From: an uncultured Oscillospiraceae bacterium
Lineage (GTDB): Bacteria > Bacillota > Clostridia > Oscillospirales > Acutalibacteraceae
Assembly: GCA_900546265.1 (NCBI GenBank)
Contig: URCA01000025.1
Coordinates: 1 to 50,358 of the forward strand
Length of the DNA stretch: 50,358 nucleotides
Direction of reading: 5' to 3'
The notes beneath the pieces are model-generated. The model was not told where the DNA came from. It made no database searches and was given only the letters and a program-made list of their open reading frames with translations. Positions 17,280 through 25,983 of the stretch are shown in pieces (the first letter of the stretch is position 1; each line of letters opens with the position of its first letter). The position numbers and the translations under genes were made by a program.

Positions 17280-19406
17280 ATGATACTGATACTTGCGGAA
17301 AAACCGAGCCTGGCCCGGAATATAACGGCGGCCATCGGGGGCATGAAGAAACGGGACGGGTATTATGAAGGTGCCCAGTATATCGTTACCTGGGCGTTTG
17401 GCCATCTATTTTCCCTGGCGGATATCGAGGACTACAATCCCGCCCCGCAGGAATGCCGCCATTGGACGATGGATAATCTGCCCTGCTTCCCGAAAAAGTA
17501 TAAGTTTGTGCTGCGTAAGGGCAGCGACAAACAGGTGGATAGCGGCGTTGCCCGGCAATTTGAGACCATTAAGGCGCTGTGTAACCGGCCGGATGTGGAT
17601 ACCATCGTCAATGCGGGGGACGCCGACAGAGAGGGCGAAATCATCATCCGCATCATCGTGGATCACGCCTTTGCCAGTAAAGAGGAACGCGCGGGCAAAA
17701 GCCATAAACGCCTGTGGCTGCCGGATCAAACGGCGGAAACCATCAACAAGGCGCTCACGGAGATGAAAGACGAGGAGGCGTATGACAATCTCGCGTACGA
17801 AGGCTATGCGCGCACCTTTATCGACTGGCTGTACGGTGTGAATCTGACCCGGTACGCAACCTTAAAAACCGGCACTCTGCTGCGGGTCGGCCGGGTTATT
17901 GTCCCGATTGTCAAGGCGATTTACGACCGAGATATGGCTATCAAGAATTTCGTTCCCGATATATATTACGCCTTGGCGAGCAAAGAGGAAACCAACGGAG
18001 AACCGATCGAATTGCAGTCCAAGCAGAAGTTTGATAAAAATCAGCGGGAAAAAGCACAGCAGCTGTGCGACGCTTATAATGCGGCGGGAGCCGTCGTCGT
18101 CGGCGTCAAGAAGAAAAAGGACAAGCTGAATCCAGGTAAGCTGTATTCGCTGACCAAGCTGCAGAATATGCTTGGCAAGACCTATAAAATGGCCATGCCG
18201 GACAGTCTGGCCATTGTGCAGAAGCTGTATGAAGAGGGATATGTTACCTATCCCCGCACCAATTCCGAATATCTGGCGACAGCGGAAAAGGACAAGGTGA
18301 AAAAGATTTTAGAGGCTGTCGGGCGTCTGGGATATCCAGTGGAATTCAAAGACAGCAAGTCGATTTTTGACGATAGCAAAATCGAGTCTCACTCCGCCTT
18401 GACCCCCACCTTCAAAATCCCGGCCAAGGACAGGCTGACCCCGGACGAGTCCAAGGTATACGCGGCCATCATCCGCCGCTTTGTGGCTGTGTTCTGCGCG
18501 GAGCCGTGTGTGGCGGAGAAGACGGAAATCCGGATAGCGGTCGGGGAACTGGAAGAATTCCTGCTCAAGGGCACCGTGATTTTGGAAAAAGGATGGACGA
18601 AATACGACGATTACAGGGGAAAGGACAAAGTTTTACCGGCGCTTAAAAAAGGGGATAAGGTCAATATTGACTTTAAGCCGGTGGAAAAGGAGACTAGTCC
18701 GCCCAAGCACTATACCATTGAGACCTTGAATAATTATTTGAAAAACCCTTTCCGGGAGGAAAAGGCCGCCGCCGACAGCGAGGGCGATGATCCGGGAAGC
18801 GATACCGCGGATTATAAGGCCATTTTCGAAGGCCTGGAGCTGGGGACGGAAGCGACCCGCACCGGAATCATCGATAACGCGCGGAAAAGCCGGTACATTC
18901 AGCTGAAAAAGGACGTTTACACCATTTTGCCCGACGGCGTCTATCTCATCGAATCGCTTCGGCGGATGCAGATAGGTATGGATAAGTATAAGACGGCCGA
19001 ACTGGGCCGCTCGCTAAAACGGGTTTTCCGTGCGGAGAGCCGGATTAACGATTGCCTGGCTCTGGCTCAAAAGGAAATTGCCGCGGTTTTTAACACGGCG
19101 CCCCAAACGCTCGAAGAGGACACAGACGATGGTTTTTACGGGGAAACGGCGGGCCGATGCCCGCTATGCGGCGGCGAGGTCGTCCGGACGAAATTCGGCT
19201 ATGGCTGCCGTGGGTATAAGGAGGGGTGTAAATTTAGCATCCATGGCGTGATTTGTTCGCGGGTGATATCCATTGCCAATGTCCGAAAACTGTTGTCTGA
19301 AGGCCGTACCGCGAAAATCGTTGGGTTCATCTCAAAAAGCGGAAAAGCCTTCGACGCCGCTTTGCGTCTGGAAAACGGCCGTGCCGTATTCGACTTTTCC
19401 GGGTAA
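17280..19406 (+). CDS. topB: DNA topoisomerase III (type IA)
   Basis: The product has 708 residues. It cuts and passes one DNA strand, resolving recombination and replication intermediates. The TOPRIM domain is present (catalytic Glu in ILAEKPSLARN; NAGDADREGEIIIR). The active-site tyrosine is Y324 in VTYPRTNSEYL. The C-terminus has a topoisomerase-type zinc finger (CPLCGG ... CRGYKEGCKF) and a final strand-rich domain (GKAFDAALRLENGRAVFDFSG). The start ATG 17280 begins directly at the conserved MILILAEKPSLA motif; its ribosome binding site (AAAGGATG) is rather far. TopB genes often travel on integrative elements, but this copy lies outside the tRNA-bounded island and has flank-like composition. 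Confidence 0.95.
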   Translation: MILILAEKPSLARNITAAIGGMKKRDGYYEGAQYIVTWAFGHLFSLADIEDYNPAPQECRHWTMDNLPCFPKKYKFVLRKGSDKQVDSGVARQFETIKALCNRPDVDTIVNAGDADREGEIIIRIIVDHAFASKEERAGKSHKRLWLPDQTAETINKALTEMKDEEAYDNLAYEGYARTFIDWLYGVNLTRYATLKTGTLLRVGRVIVPIVKAIYDRDMAIKNFVPDIYYALASKEETNGEPIELQSKQKFDKNQREKAQQLCDAYNAAGAVVVGVKKKKDKLNPGKLYSLTKLQNMLGKTYKMAMPDSLAIVQKLYEEGYVTYPRTNSEYLATAEKDKVKKILEAVGRLGYPVEFKDSKSIFDDSKIESHSALTPTFKIPAKDRLTPDESKVYAAIIRRFVAVFCAEPCVAEKTEIRIAVGELEEFLLKGTVILEKGWTKYDDYRGKDKVLPALKKGDKVNIDFKPVEKETSPPKHYTIETLNNYLKNPFREEKAAADSEGDDPGSDTADYKAIFEGLELGTEATRTGIIDNARKSRYIQLKKDVYTILPDGVYLIESLRRMQIGMDKYKTAELGRSLKRVFRAESRINDCLALAQKEIAAVFNTAPQTLEEDTDDGFYGETAGRCPLCGGEVVRTKFGYGCRGYKEGCKFSIHGVICSRVISIANVRKLLSEGRTAKIVGFISKSGKAFDAALRLENGRAVFDFSG

Positions 19407-19644
19407 ACAGTTTGAAATACCTGCGCAAAATTTTACAGGTAGGGGATACGGACTTCCGCATCCCACAAAAGTACCAGCCCATTGTGGCCAATGGGGGTCT
19501 TGCTATGAATTATACACGCCAATTCCATGAGCATCCCGTTTTTTCGACCCTGTGCCGTACAACTATTACGTCATAAATAGGCTCTCTAATGGCTGCTTTT
19601 GAGGGAGAAAGAGAAATTTCATATGGTTCGTACAGGTAGAAAAA

Positions 19645-19686
19645 TGCGTCAAACCTTAGTAAAATCAAGGTTTGACGCACTTTTTT
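19645..19686. terminator. Bidirectional terminator next to the tRNA-Trp fragment
   Basis: Arms TGCGTCAAACCTT (19645-19657) and its complement (19667-19679) are followed by a CTTTTTT tail on the plus strand. On the minus strand the tail is also T-rich (ATTTTTC). In that direction it lies just after the tRNA 3' end, as the native tRNA terminator would. Confidence 0.85.
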
Positions 19687-19730
19687 GGCAGGGGCAGAAG
19701 GACTTGAACCCTCGGCACGCGGTTTTGGAG
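19686..19730 (-). tRNA. tRNA-Trp 3' fragment (attachment-site scar)
   Basis: Read on the minus strand, the 45 bases give the anticodon loop CTCCAAA (anticodon CCA, Trp), the 3' anticodon stem ACCGC, a variable loop, a T arm (GAGGG-TTCAAGT-CCTTC, pairing well), the acceptor strand TGCCCCT, discriminator G and an encoded CCA. The match stops exactly at the anticodon loop; the 5' half, which should lie at 19731-19760, is absent. This is not a working tRNA. It is what remains at one junction when a tyrosine-integrase element recombines at the anticodon loop. No complete tRNA-Trp was found elsewhere in the window. Confidence 0.85.
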
Positions 19731-20120
19731 TGGATGTGGGTTGGTGCAGGTATGTATAAATACTGGCGCAGTTGAGCCTTTTGCAGCGCTTTTTACATAG
19801 ACCTGTGAGCCGTTTGATGCTTTATTGATGATATGAATTTTTTGATCTATCTGTTTTTAGCCTTATGGATCAATGGACAAAGAAATGGCTATCACCCAGG
19901 CGTTACCGACTGACGCAGGCCATATTTTCGAGTGAATTCAGCTGTGATTATAGCGTATAATCCTTTTGAAAATGTCTAACATAATATCGATTCCATGAAT
20001 TAAAGACAAATACGGTGTAACTTTAAGATGGATTTCTGCTTGTTGCTTGATTTATGGCTTCACTTGTGATACACTTACCTTAAAGTTCGGACAAATAAGA
20101 CCAATGTTTGAGGTGGCTAT

Positions 20121-21395
20121 ATGGTACGCAGAGATTATTATCTGAACCGCATAATCCGTAATATGTGGAATGGAGAAATCAAAGTCATTACCGGTATTCG
20201 CAGATGCGGAAAGTCCGTTTTGCTGTTCGAATTGTTTTATGAGTATTTGCTGCAAAACGGTGTACAGGACGACCAGATCATCAAAATTGAACTGGACCAG
20301 AGAAAATATTATAAGTTCAGAAATCCCATTGCCCTCTGTGAGTATGTCGAAGGGATCGTTACGGCTGATGAAGACAAAAAGTATTATCTGTTCATCGATG
20401 AGGTTCAGTTTACTACCAAGGTTTTGGATTCTGAAAACGGAAATATTGAGGTCACGATTTACGATATGCTCAACGAGTTCAAGGCGTACAAAAATCTGGA
20501 TGTATATGTGACCGGCAGCAACTCCAAAGCACTGTCCAGTGATATTGCGACCGAGTTCAGAGGCAGGGCAACACAGATCCACGTTTATCCCCTGTCCTTT
20601 GGCGAGTTCTATTCTTTTGTCAGCGGCGATGAGCGCAAAGCGTTGGATCAGTATATGCTCTACGGCGGTATGCCCCGCCTTTTGCAGTTGGAGGATGAAA
20701 AAGACAAGAAGGATTATTTGAACCATCTATATGACGAGCTTTATATCAAAGACATCGTTGAGCGTAACAGGATCGAGCGCGAAGATGTTATGAATGATCT
20801 TCTGGACTATCTGGCCTCACAGGTAAGCTCGCTTACCAACGCTTCTAACATTGCCAATGCGCTCACCAGTATGAGACACGAGAACATCAATTCCGTTCTG
20901 GTCGCTTCTTATATACGACATGCTGTCGATTCCTTCCTGATCCGGGTGGCGCGGCGGTATGATGTTAAGGGGAAATCGTACTTCGAGTATCCTAATAAAT
21001 ATTACTATTGTGACACGGGATTGCGCAATGCCCGTCTGAACTACAGGCAGTATGATCCCGGCCACATCATGGAAAATATCATCTACAATGAACTGATTCG
21101 CCGCGGTTATTCCGTTGATGTCGGCGTTGTCGTTGACCGAAAAAGCGGAACAAAGATTCAGAAAGAGATCGACTTTGTGGTCAACGATGGTGACCGCAGA
21201 ATGTATATCCAGTCTGCGCTTCAAATGGACAATGCGCAGAAAGAGGATTCTGAACTGAAATCCCTGGCGTTGACAGGAGACTTCTTTAAAAAAGTCGTTG
21301 TTCGGCTGGATATCCCTCACAACTACTACGATGACAACGGAATATTCCATTGCAATCTGATTGATTTTCTGCTGGAAAGAGTGGAGTTGTTTTAA
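20121..21395 (+). CDS. AAA ATPase with DUF4143 domain
   Basis: The product has 424 residues. The N-terminal AAA_14-type P-loop domain has Walker A GIRRCGKS (residues 25-32) and Walker B LFIDEVQ (D93-E94). The sensor-like VTGSNS and RGRATQIHVYPLSFGEF stretches are hallmarks of this family. The C-terminal DUF4143 part (NKYYYCDTGLRNARL; ENIIYNELIRRGYSVDVG; EIDFVV) resembles a PD-(D/E)xK nuclease-like fold with E and D residues in place. The function of the family is unsettled; some members sit in defence or toxin-antitoxin contexts. The start has GAGGTGG upstream. It is the first gene of the island and lies 45 bp before the TOTE-type gene. Confidence 0.85.
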   Translation: MVRRDYYLNRIIRNMWNGEIKVITGIRRCGKSVLLFELFYEYLLQNGVQDDQIIKIELDQRKYYKFRNPIALCEYVEGIVTADEDKKYYLFIDEVQFTTKVLDSENGNIEVTIYDMLNEFKAYKNLDVYVTGSNSKALSSDIATEFRGRATQIHVYPLSFGEFYSFVSGDERKALDQYMLYGGMPRLLQLEDEKDKKDYLNHLYDELYIKDIVERNRIEREDVMNDLLDYLASQVSSLTNASNIANALTSMRHENINSVLVASYIRHAVDSFLIRVARRYDVKGKSYFEYPNKYYYCDTGLRNARLNYRQYDPGHIMENIIYNELIRRGYSVDVGVVVDRKSGTKIQKEIDFVVNDGDRRMYIQSALQMDNAQKEDSELKSLALTGDFFKKVVVRLDIPHNYYDDNGIFHCNLIDFLLERVELF

Positions 21396-21440
21396 GCGTC
21401 GTTGGAAAGCAAATTTTGTTTAACGGAGGTGCAGGAGTGG

Positions 21441-24371
21441 ATGAACCAAAAGGCGTTAATCAATGACCGGAAATATGCATTTCTGGAGCACCTCCCTTCG
21501 TTGGATGAAAAGAAAGCCATGATTCTCTGCGTAAATGAGCGGGGAGAAAAATATGTATGCTCAGAAGAGCTATGGTGCAGCAGTGCATCGCCAGCAGAAC
21601 AGACAGCCCCGATCCATGCTCATAGTTCTGCGCACGAGAAAATCAAGTTTTTTCTCTCTGTGTTTAAAGGGCGGGAAAATCTGTACGCAAAACGGTATTA
21701 CAGCACCAAGACAGGAAAAACCGGCTATACGCCTGTATGCAGAAACGAGTGGGTTCCCGGCTTGTGCGATAAAAGGGAACGCAGGTGTCCGGATTGTCCC
21801 AATCGTGAATTTTTACCTTTGACTGCAGAAGTGGTAAAAGCACATTTGATAGGGCAAGACCCATTGTGCCAGGATGTCGTAGCCATTTATCCAATGCTGG
21901 AAGACAATACAACCTGGCTGCTAGCGGCGGATTTTGACGAGGAAAACTGGCAGGCCGATGTAGCTGCCTTTTGTAAGTGTTGCAGAGAAATCGGTCTTAC
22001 TCCGGCTGTGGAGCGCTCCCGTTCAGGAAACGGCGCTCATGTATGGCTTTTCTTCTCGAACCCCGTTCCTGCGGCAGACGCACGACGCTTAGGCAGCGGC
22101 TTGCTTACTCAGACAATGGCCTGCCGGCACGAGTTATCTTTTGCCTCTTATGACCGGCTGTTTCCTTCGCAGGATATCATCCCCAAAGGAGGCTTCGGTA
22201 ATCTGATCGCATTACCGTTTCAAGGACAGGCTCAGAAAAACGGGAACTCTCTGTTTGTCGATGAACGATTGGTGCCTTATCCAGATCAATGGGCATTTTT
22301 ATCTTCTCTGCCGAAAATCTCACCTGAACAGTTAACGGAATGCCTGCAAAGGCTATGCCGTGACGGCGAAATGGGCGAATTGGCAGATACAGCAGAAAAG
22401 CAAGTGCCGTGGCAGCGTAAGCGCGCTCGGAGAAAGCTGATAAATGCCGATTTCCCAGTCCAGATAAAGCTGGTCCTTTCCAATCTACTCTATATCGATA
22501 AACAGGGATTTACACAAGCCGCATTGAACGCGATTAAGAGGCTTGCAGCGTTCTCAAACCCTGAATTTCGTACAAAACAGGCCATGCGCCTCCCTGTGTA
22601 TGGGATCCCCCGTGTGCTAGACTGCGGTTATGAAGATGCTGACTACATAGGTGTCCCCCGAGGCTGCAAAGATGCACTGATGGAATTATTGGAGCAGTGC
22701 GGAGTCTCTGCTTTTCTTGACGACCGCAGATGCACTGGACATTCCATTGACGTCTCTTTCAAAGGAACGCTTCGGGCGGAGCAGGAACCCGCGGCGCAAG
22801 CGCTGCTTGCTGAGGATATGGGGGTTCTGTCCGCAACGACCGCGTTTGGCAAAACAGTGATCGGAGCTTATCTTATAGGACAGCGTAAGACCAATACTTT
22901 GATTTTGGTGCAATCCAGCACTTTGCTGGAACAGTGGAAATCGTCTTTGGAGCAGTTTCTGGATATACACGAGGTCTTACCTGAGCCGCCTAAGAAACGA
23001 GGGAGAAAGAGGAAGATTCACCTGATTGGCCAGATCGGTGCAGGCAAAAATACACGCAGCGGGATCATTGATATTGCTATCATGCAGTCCCTGTTTGAGG
23101 GCGAAGAAAAGACAGTAAAATCCTTTGTATCAGAATATGGAATGGTTATCGTGGATGAGTGTCACCATGTGGCGGCATTCACCTTTGAAAGCGTACTCAA
23201 GTCAGTAGAAGCGAAATATGTATATGGGCTGTCTGCGACACCGGTGCGCAAGGATGGGCATCATCCGATCATCTTTATGCAGTGCGGGCCTGTCCGATAT
23301 TTGGTTGACGCAAAGAGTCAGGCGGAAAAACGCGCTTTCACTCACTTCGTTATCCCCAGATTTACCAGAACAAGATTGCCAAGCGTAGCTGGTATTCAGG
23401 ATCTATATGCCGGTGTTACAGAAAATGACAATCGAAATGCTTTGTTGGCGGCTGATACGCTAAAGCTTGTTCGGGAAGGCCGCACGCCGATTTTGCTGAC
23501 AGAACGCAAAGAACATGCTGCACAGCTTGCGGCTTTATTAGAGGGCAAGGTGCATCATGTGTTTTTGCTTATCGGCAGTGACAAACAAAAGGACAAACGG
23601 GAAAAGATTGCTGCCTTGCAGGCTGTGCCCACAGACGAGGATATCGTAGTTATTGCGACCGGTAAGTACATCGGAGAAGGCTTTGATTTCCCGCGGCTTG
23701 ACACGCTGCTTTTGGTGATGCCCATCTCCTGGAAGGGTACACTGGCACAATATGCAGGCCGACTTCACCGGAATTATGAAGGGAAACACGAAGTCCGCAT
23801 TTACGACTATGTGGATGTCCATGTTCCGACACTGGATCGAATGTATCATAAGCGCCTGAAGGGATATGCCGAACTCGGATATCAGGTCAAATTCGGAGAG
23901 CGGGATGATTCTGTCAGTATGATTTACGATGGATATGCATCCATGGCTCCCTTTTTTCAGGATCTGTCTGATGCGGCAAAAAATGTTGTCATTGTCAGCC
24001 CGTACATACAAAAAGGCCGGGTCAGCAAGCTGCTACCAACTTTACAGGAACGACTGCTTTCCGGCGTGGAAGTTGTTATCTATGTTAAAGACGCAGATAA
24101 TTTTGATTCTAAATATCAGTCGGATATACGCGAAGCAGTTGCCATGCTGGAGCAGATTGGTGTAACGGTGATCAAACACAAAGAACTCCAGCAGAGATAT
24201 GCTGTTATTGACGAAAGTGTTGTATGGTACGGAAGTGTAGACTTTCTGGCATTTGGCCGGAAAGATACCGATGTGCTTCGCTTTGAAAATGCGGATATAG
24301 CCGGCGAGCTTCTGGAATTGTCGCAGGAAACCGGTGGCGAGCAGCTGATGATTGCGGACGGACTAATTTAA
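21441..24371 (+). CDS. TOTE-type archaeo-eukaryotic primase / SF2 helicase / PLD-like protein
   Basis: The product has ~976 residues in three parts. First is an archaeo-eukaryotic primase domain of the TOTE conflict-system type, with the metal motif ADFDE (D164, D166) and SRSGNGAHVWLFF (H200). Then comes a superfamily-2 helicase with Walker A TTAFGKT (about 467-473), DECHH (572-576), GLSATPVRKDG, and motif VI-like QYAGRLHR. A C-terminal phospholipase-D-like domain ends in VIDESVVWYGSVDF. There is a Cys-rich patch near residue 120 (CDKRERRCPDCPNREF). Such proteins are thought to act in anti-mobile-element conflict (family knowledge). The start is uncertain: ATG 21441 has GGAGG at 21425; a TTG at 21402 would add 13 residues. 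Confidence 0.85.
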   Translation: MNQKALINDRKYAFLEHLPSLDEKKAMILCVNERGEKYVCSEELWCSSASPAEQTAPIHAHSSAHEKIKFFLSVFKGRENLYAKRYYSTKTGKTGYTPVCRNEWVPGLCDKRERRCPDCPNREFLPLTAEVVKAHLIGQDPLCQDVVAIYPMLEDNTTWLLAADFDEENWQADVAAFCKCCREIGLTPAVERSRSGNGAHVWLFFSNPVPAADARRLGSGLLTQTMACRHELSFASYDRLFPSQDIIPKGGFGNLIALPFQGQAQKNGNSLFVDERLVPYPDQWAFLSSLPKISPEQLTECLQRLCRDGEMGELADTAEKQVPWQRKRARRKLINADFPVQIKLVLSNLLYIDKQGFTQAALNAIKRLAAFSNPEFRTKQAMRLPVYGIPRVLDCGYEDADYIGVPRGCKDALMELLEQCGVSAFLDDRRCTGHSIDVSFKGTLRAEQEPAAQALLAEDMGVLSATTAFGKTVIGAYLIGQRKTNTLILVQSSTLLEQWKSSLEQFLDIHEVLPEPPKKRGRKRKIHLIGQIGAGKNTRSGIIDIAIMQSLFEGEEKTVKSFVSEYGMVIVDECHHVAAFTFESVLKSVEAKYVYGLSATPVRKDGHHPIIFMQCGPVRYLVDAKSQAEKRAFTHFVIPRFTRTRLPSVAGIQDLYAGVTENDNRNALLAADTLKLVREGRTPILLTERKEHAAQLAALLEGKVHHVFLLIGSDKQKDKREKIAALQAVPTDEDIVVIATGKYIGEGFDFPRLDTLLLVMPISWKGTLAQYAGRLHRNYEGKHEVRIYDYVDVHVPTLDRMYHKRLKGYAELGYQVKFGERDDSVSMIYDGYASMAPFFQDLSDAAKNVVIVSPYIQKGRVSKLLPTLQERLLSGVEVVIYVKDADNFDSKYQSDIREAVAMLEQIGVTVIKHKELQQRYAVIDESVVWYGSVDFLAFGRKDTDVLRFENADIAGELLELSQETGGEQLMIADGLI

Positions 24372-24397
24372 AAACGAAGTCTTTTTTGGATATAAAC

Positions 24398-24589
24398 ATG
24401 CGCATTGGATCATTTCCTATCTTTCCACTGCATGGCGAAGCAATTGGGAGCATTGAACAGAAAGAATTTCATTGTGCCGATTTGGATAATATAACGGCGC
24501 TTTTCCGAAAAGCAGGGGACATGCCTGCTTATTTTTCCGGATCACTAAAATTCCGACATGGCAATACCATTCGGGAGGTTTTTCTATGA
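24398..24589 (+). CDS. Possible small ORF overlapping the jetA start
   Basis: A 63-codon frame (MRIGSFPIFPLHGE to IREVFL) fills the space between the TOTE-type gene and jetA. Its TGA overlaps the jetA ATG as ATGA, the same arrangement as at two other junctions in this cluster. No convincing ribosome binding site precedes it and no family was recognised, so it may be chance. If real, it would be translationally coupled to jetA. Confidence 0.25.
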   Translation: MRIGSFPIFPLHGEAIGSIEQKEFHCADLDNITALFRKAGDMPAYFSGSLKFRHGNTIREVFL

Positions 24590-25983
24590 AACTATTTGAA
24601 GTAGTTCCCGGCGAACTCTTTTCCATATTGGCTTCGCCAAATCGAATATTGTATGCAGATGCCCTTGAGGTTCTGTACGATGCCTATAGAGAAAATCTGA
24701 AAATTCCGGAAGAAACATTCTATTCCATGCTGCGGGCAAAAATGGAGCGGCAGCTGGCCGAAGCTACCTTTGATGGAGAGGATATTGACGAAGAAGAATT
24801 GAGGGACATCTCCGGCCGGGCCAGATTTCTTATCCGAAAGCTCTGCAATAAGGGGTGGTTCGAAAAAGAACGCGGCGATGATTTTGACGAGTACATTACT
24901 GTTCCGGGATATAGCAGCCGATTGCTGGAGCTTTTTCATCAGTTGCGGGATGATAGTCCCATACGGGGGTATTCCTATGTGTTTGGCACCTACTCTGCGC
25001 TAAAAGTAGCTTCAGAAGGCGCTACTATTTATGACAAAATGGCAGCAGTATACAGCGCTTACGATAATACCCAGTCCCTTATTAAGCTGCTGCAGATGGT
25101 TTATCACAATGTGAAACATTTTTTTCAGATCCAGGTTGAGATGCAAGAGGTTAATACGGTGCTCGCCTCCCATTTTGATGACTTCGGCCAAAAAGTTGTA
25201 GAAGCCTATATTCGGCCCCTGAAAATCAAAGATTCCGTTCCCAAGTATCGTGTTCCCATCCAGGCTATATTAAACAGCTGGCTGGAAGATGATGATACAT
25301 TGATGGCCATGGCCAACGCCGCATTGCAGGATAAACGCGAATCTACCCTGGAAGCCTGCCGCAGCGATCTGCTGCAAAAGATTTTCTGGGTAAAAGAGCG
25401 CTATGATTGTATTGAAAATGACTATCTGGACGAAATCGACCAGCAGGTTCGCCGTTACACCCGGGCAACGACACAAAAAATAGAAAACCTCACCAACCGA
25501 GATCACAATGTTCGCGGTAACTTGAATTATTTGCTTACGGCTTTGTCAAGAAACCGGCGTGCTTCCGATCTTGTGGAAAAAATTCAGCCTGCATTCCAGC
25601 TGTGTGAGCAGTCATTCTTGTCTGACAAAAGCCTTTGGTATCGCAAACGGCCGGGAAAGCGCACGAAAGCAGATCCTGTTCTGATTCAAGACGAACCAAT
25701 GGATTCCGAAATAACCAGGCAGGCGCAATTGCTGCTTCATTCCGAATATGGCAGAACAGCCGTTGCTGCTTACATTGAAAAATGGTTGGGCGAATCGGGA
25801 ATTTGTTATTCCAAAGATTTACGGTTGGAGGATGACAAAGCTTATATTATGAGTTTGCTGACGGTACTGCTCAGCAGTGATGCGTCTGCGGCTCACGCCG
25901 TAAAAGAATTAGGCGGGACATTCTCTGAAAACGGTTATTCTATTCCGCAGCTGCAAATCACACGTAAGGAGGGGAAACAATGA
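24586..25983 (+). CDS. jetA: Wadjet system protein JetA
   Basis: The product has 465 residues and resembles the JetA family formerly called DUF5716. It begins MKLFEVVPGELFSILASPNR, typical of that family, and is mostly alpha-helical with a winged-helix-like C-terminal part. In Wadjet it serves as the kleisin-like subunit of an SMC-type complex that recognises small circular plasmids. GGGAGG precedes the ATG. The gene overlaps jetB by ATGA, showing translational coupling. The DUF5716-type JetA (instead of DUF3375) suggests a type other than type I, possibly type II, but I cannot settle the type without a search. Confidence 0.85.
   Translation: MKLFEVVPGELFSILASPNRILYADALEVLYDAYRENLKIPEETFYSMLRAKMERQLAEATFDGEDIDEEELRDISGRARFLIRKLCNKGWFEKERGDDFDEYITVPGYSSRLLELFHQLRDDSPIRGYSYVFGTYSALKVASEGATIYDKMAAVYSAYDNTQSLIKLLQMVYHNVKHFFQIQVEMQEVNTVLASHFDDFGQKVVEAYIRPLKIKDSVPKYRVPIQAILNSWLEDDDTLMAMANAALQDKRESTLEACRSDLLQKIFWVKERYDCIENDYLDEIDQQVRRYTRATTQKIENLTNRDHNVRGNLNYLLTALSRNRRASDLVEKIQPAFQLCEQSFLSDKSLWYRKRPGKRTKADPVLIQDEPMDSEITRQAQLLLHSEYGRTAVAAYIEKWLGESGICYSKDLRLEDDKAYIMSLLTVLLSSDASAAHAVKELGGTFSENGYSIPQLQITRKEGKQ

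Larger units (their letters stand above)
19407..20120. other. Gene-free stretch at the island's left edge
   Basis: No convincing gene is seen in these 714 bp. They hold, in order: weak hairpins after topB (one at 19478-19495), a strong bidirectional terminator (19645-19686), the tRNA-Trp 3' fragment (19686-19730), then AT-rich sequence leading to the first island gene. That last part includes a short inverted repeat GATTATA-GCG-TATAATC at 19946-19962 that could be an operator. Confidence 0.6.

Noticed and set aside
17280..19406. topB as a gene of an integrative conjugative element
   Set aside because: TopB is common on such elements, but no relaxase, coupling protein or type IV secretion gene lies nearby. 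The gene is outside the tRNA-bounded island and its base composition matches the chromosome flank.
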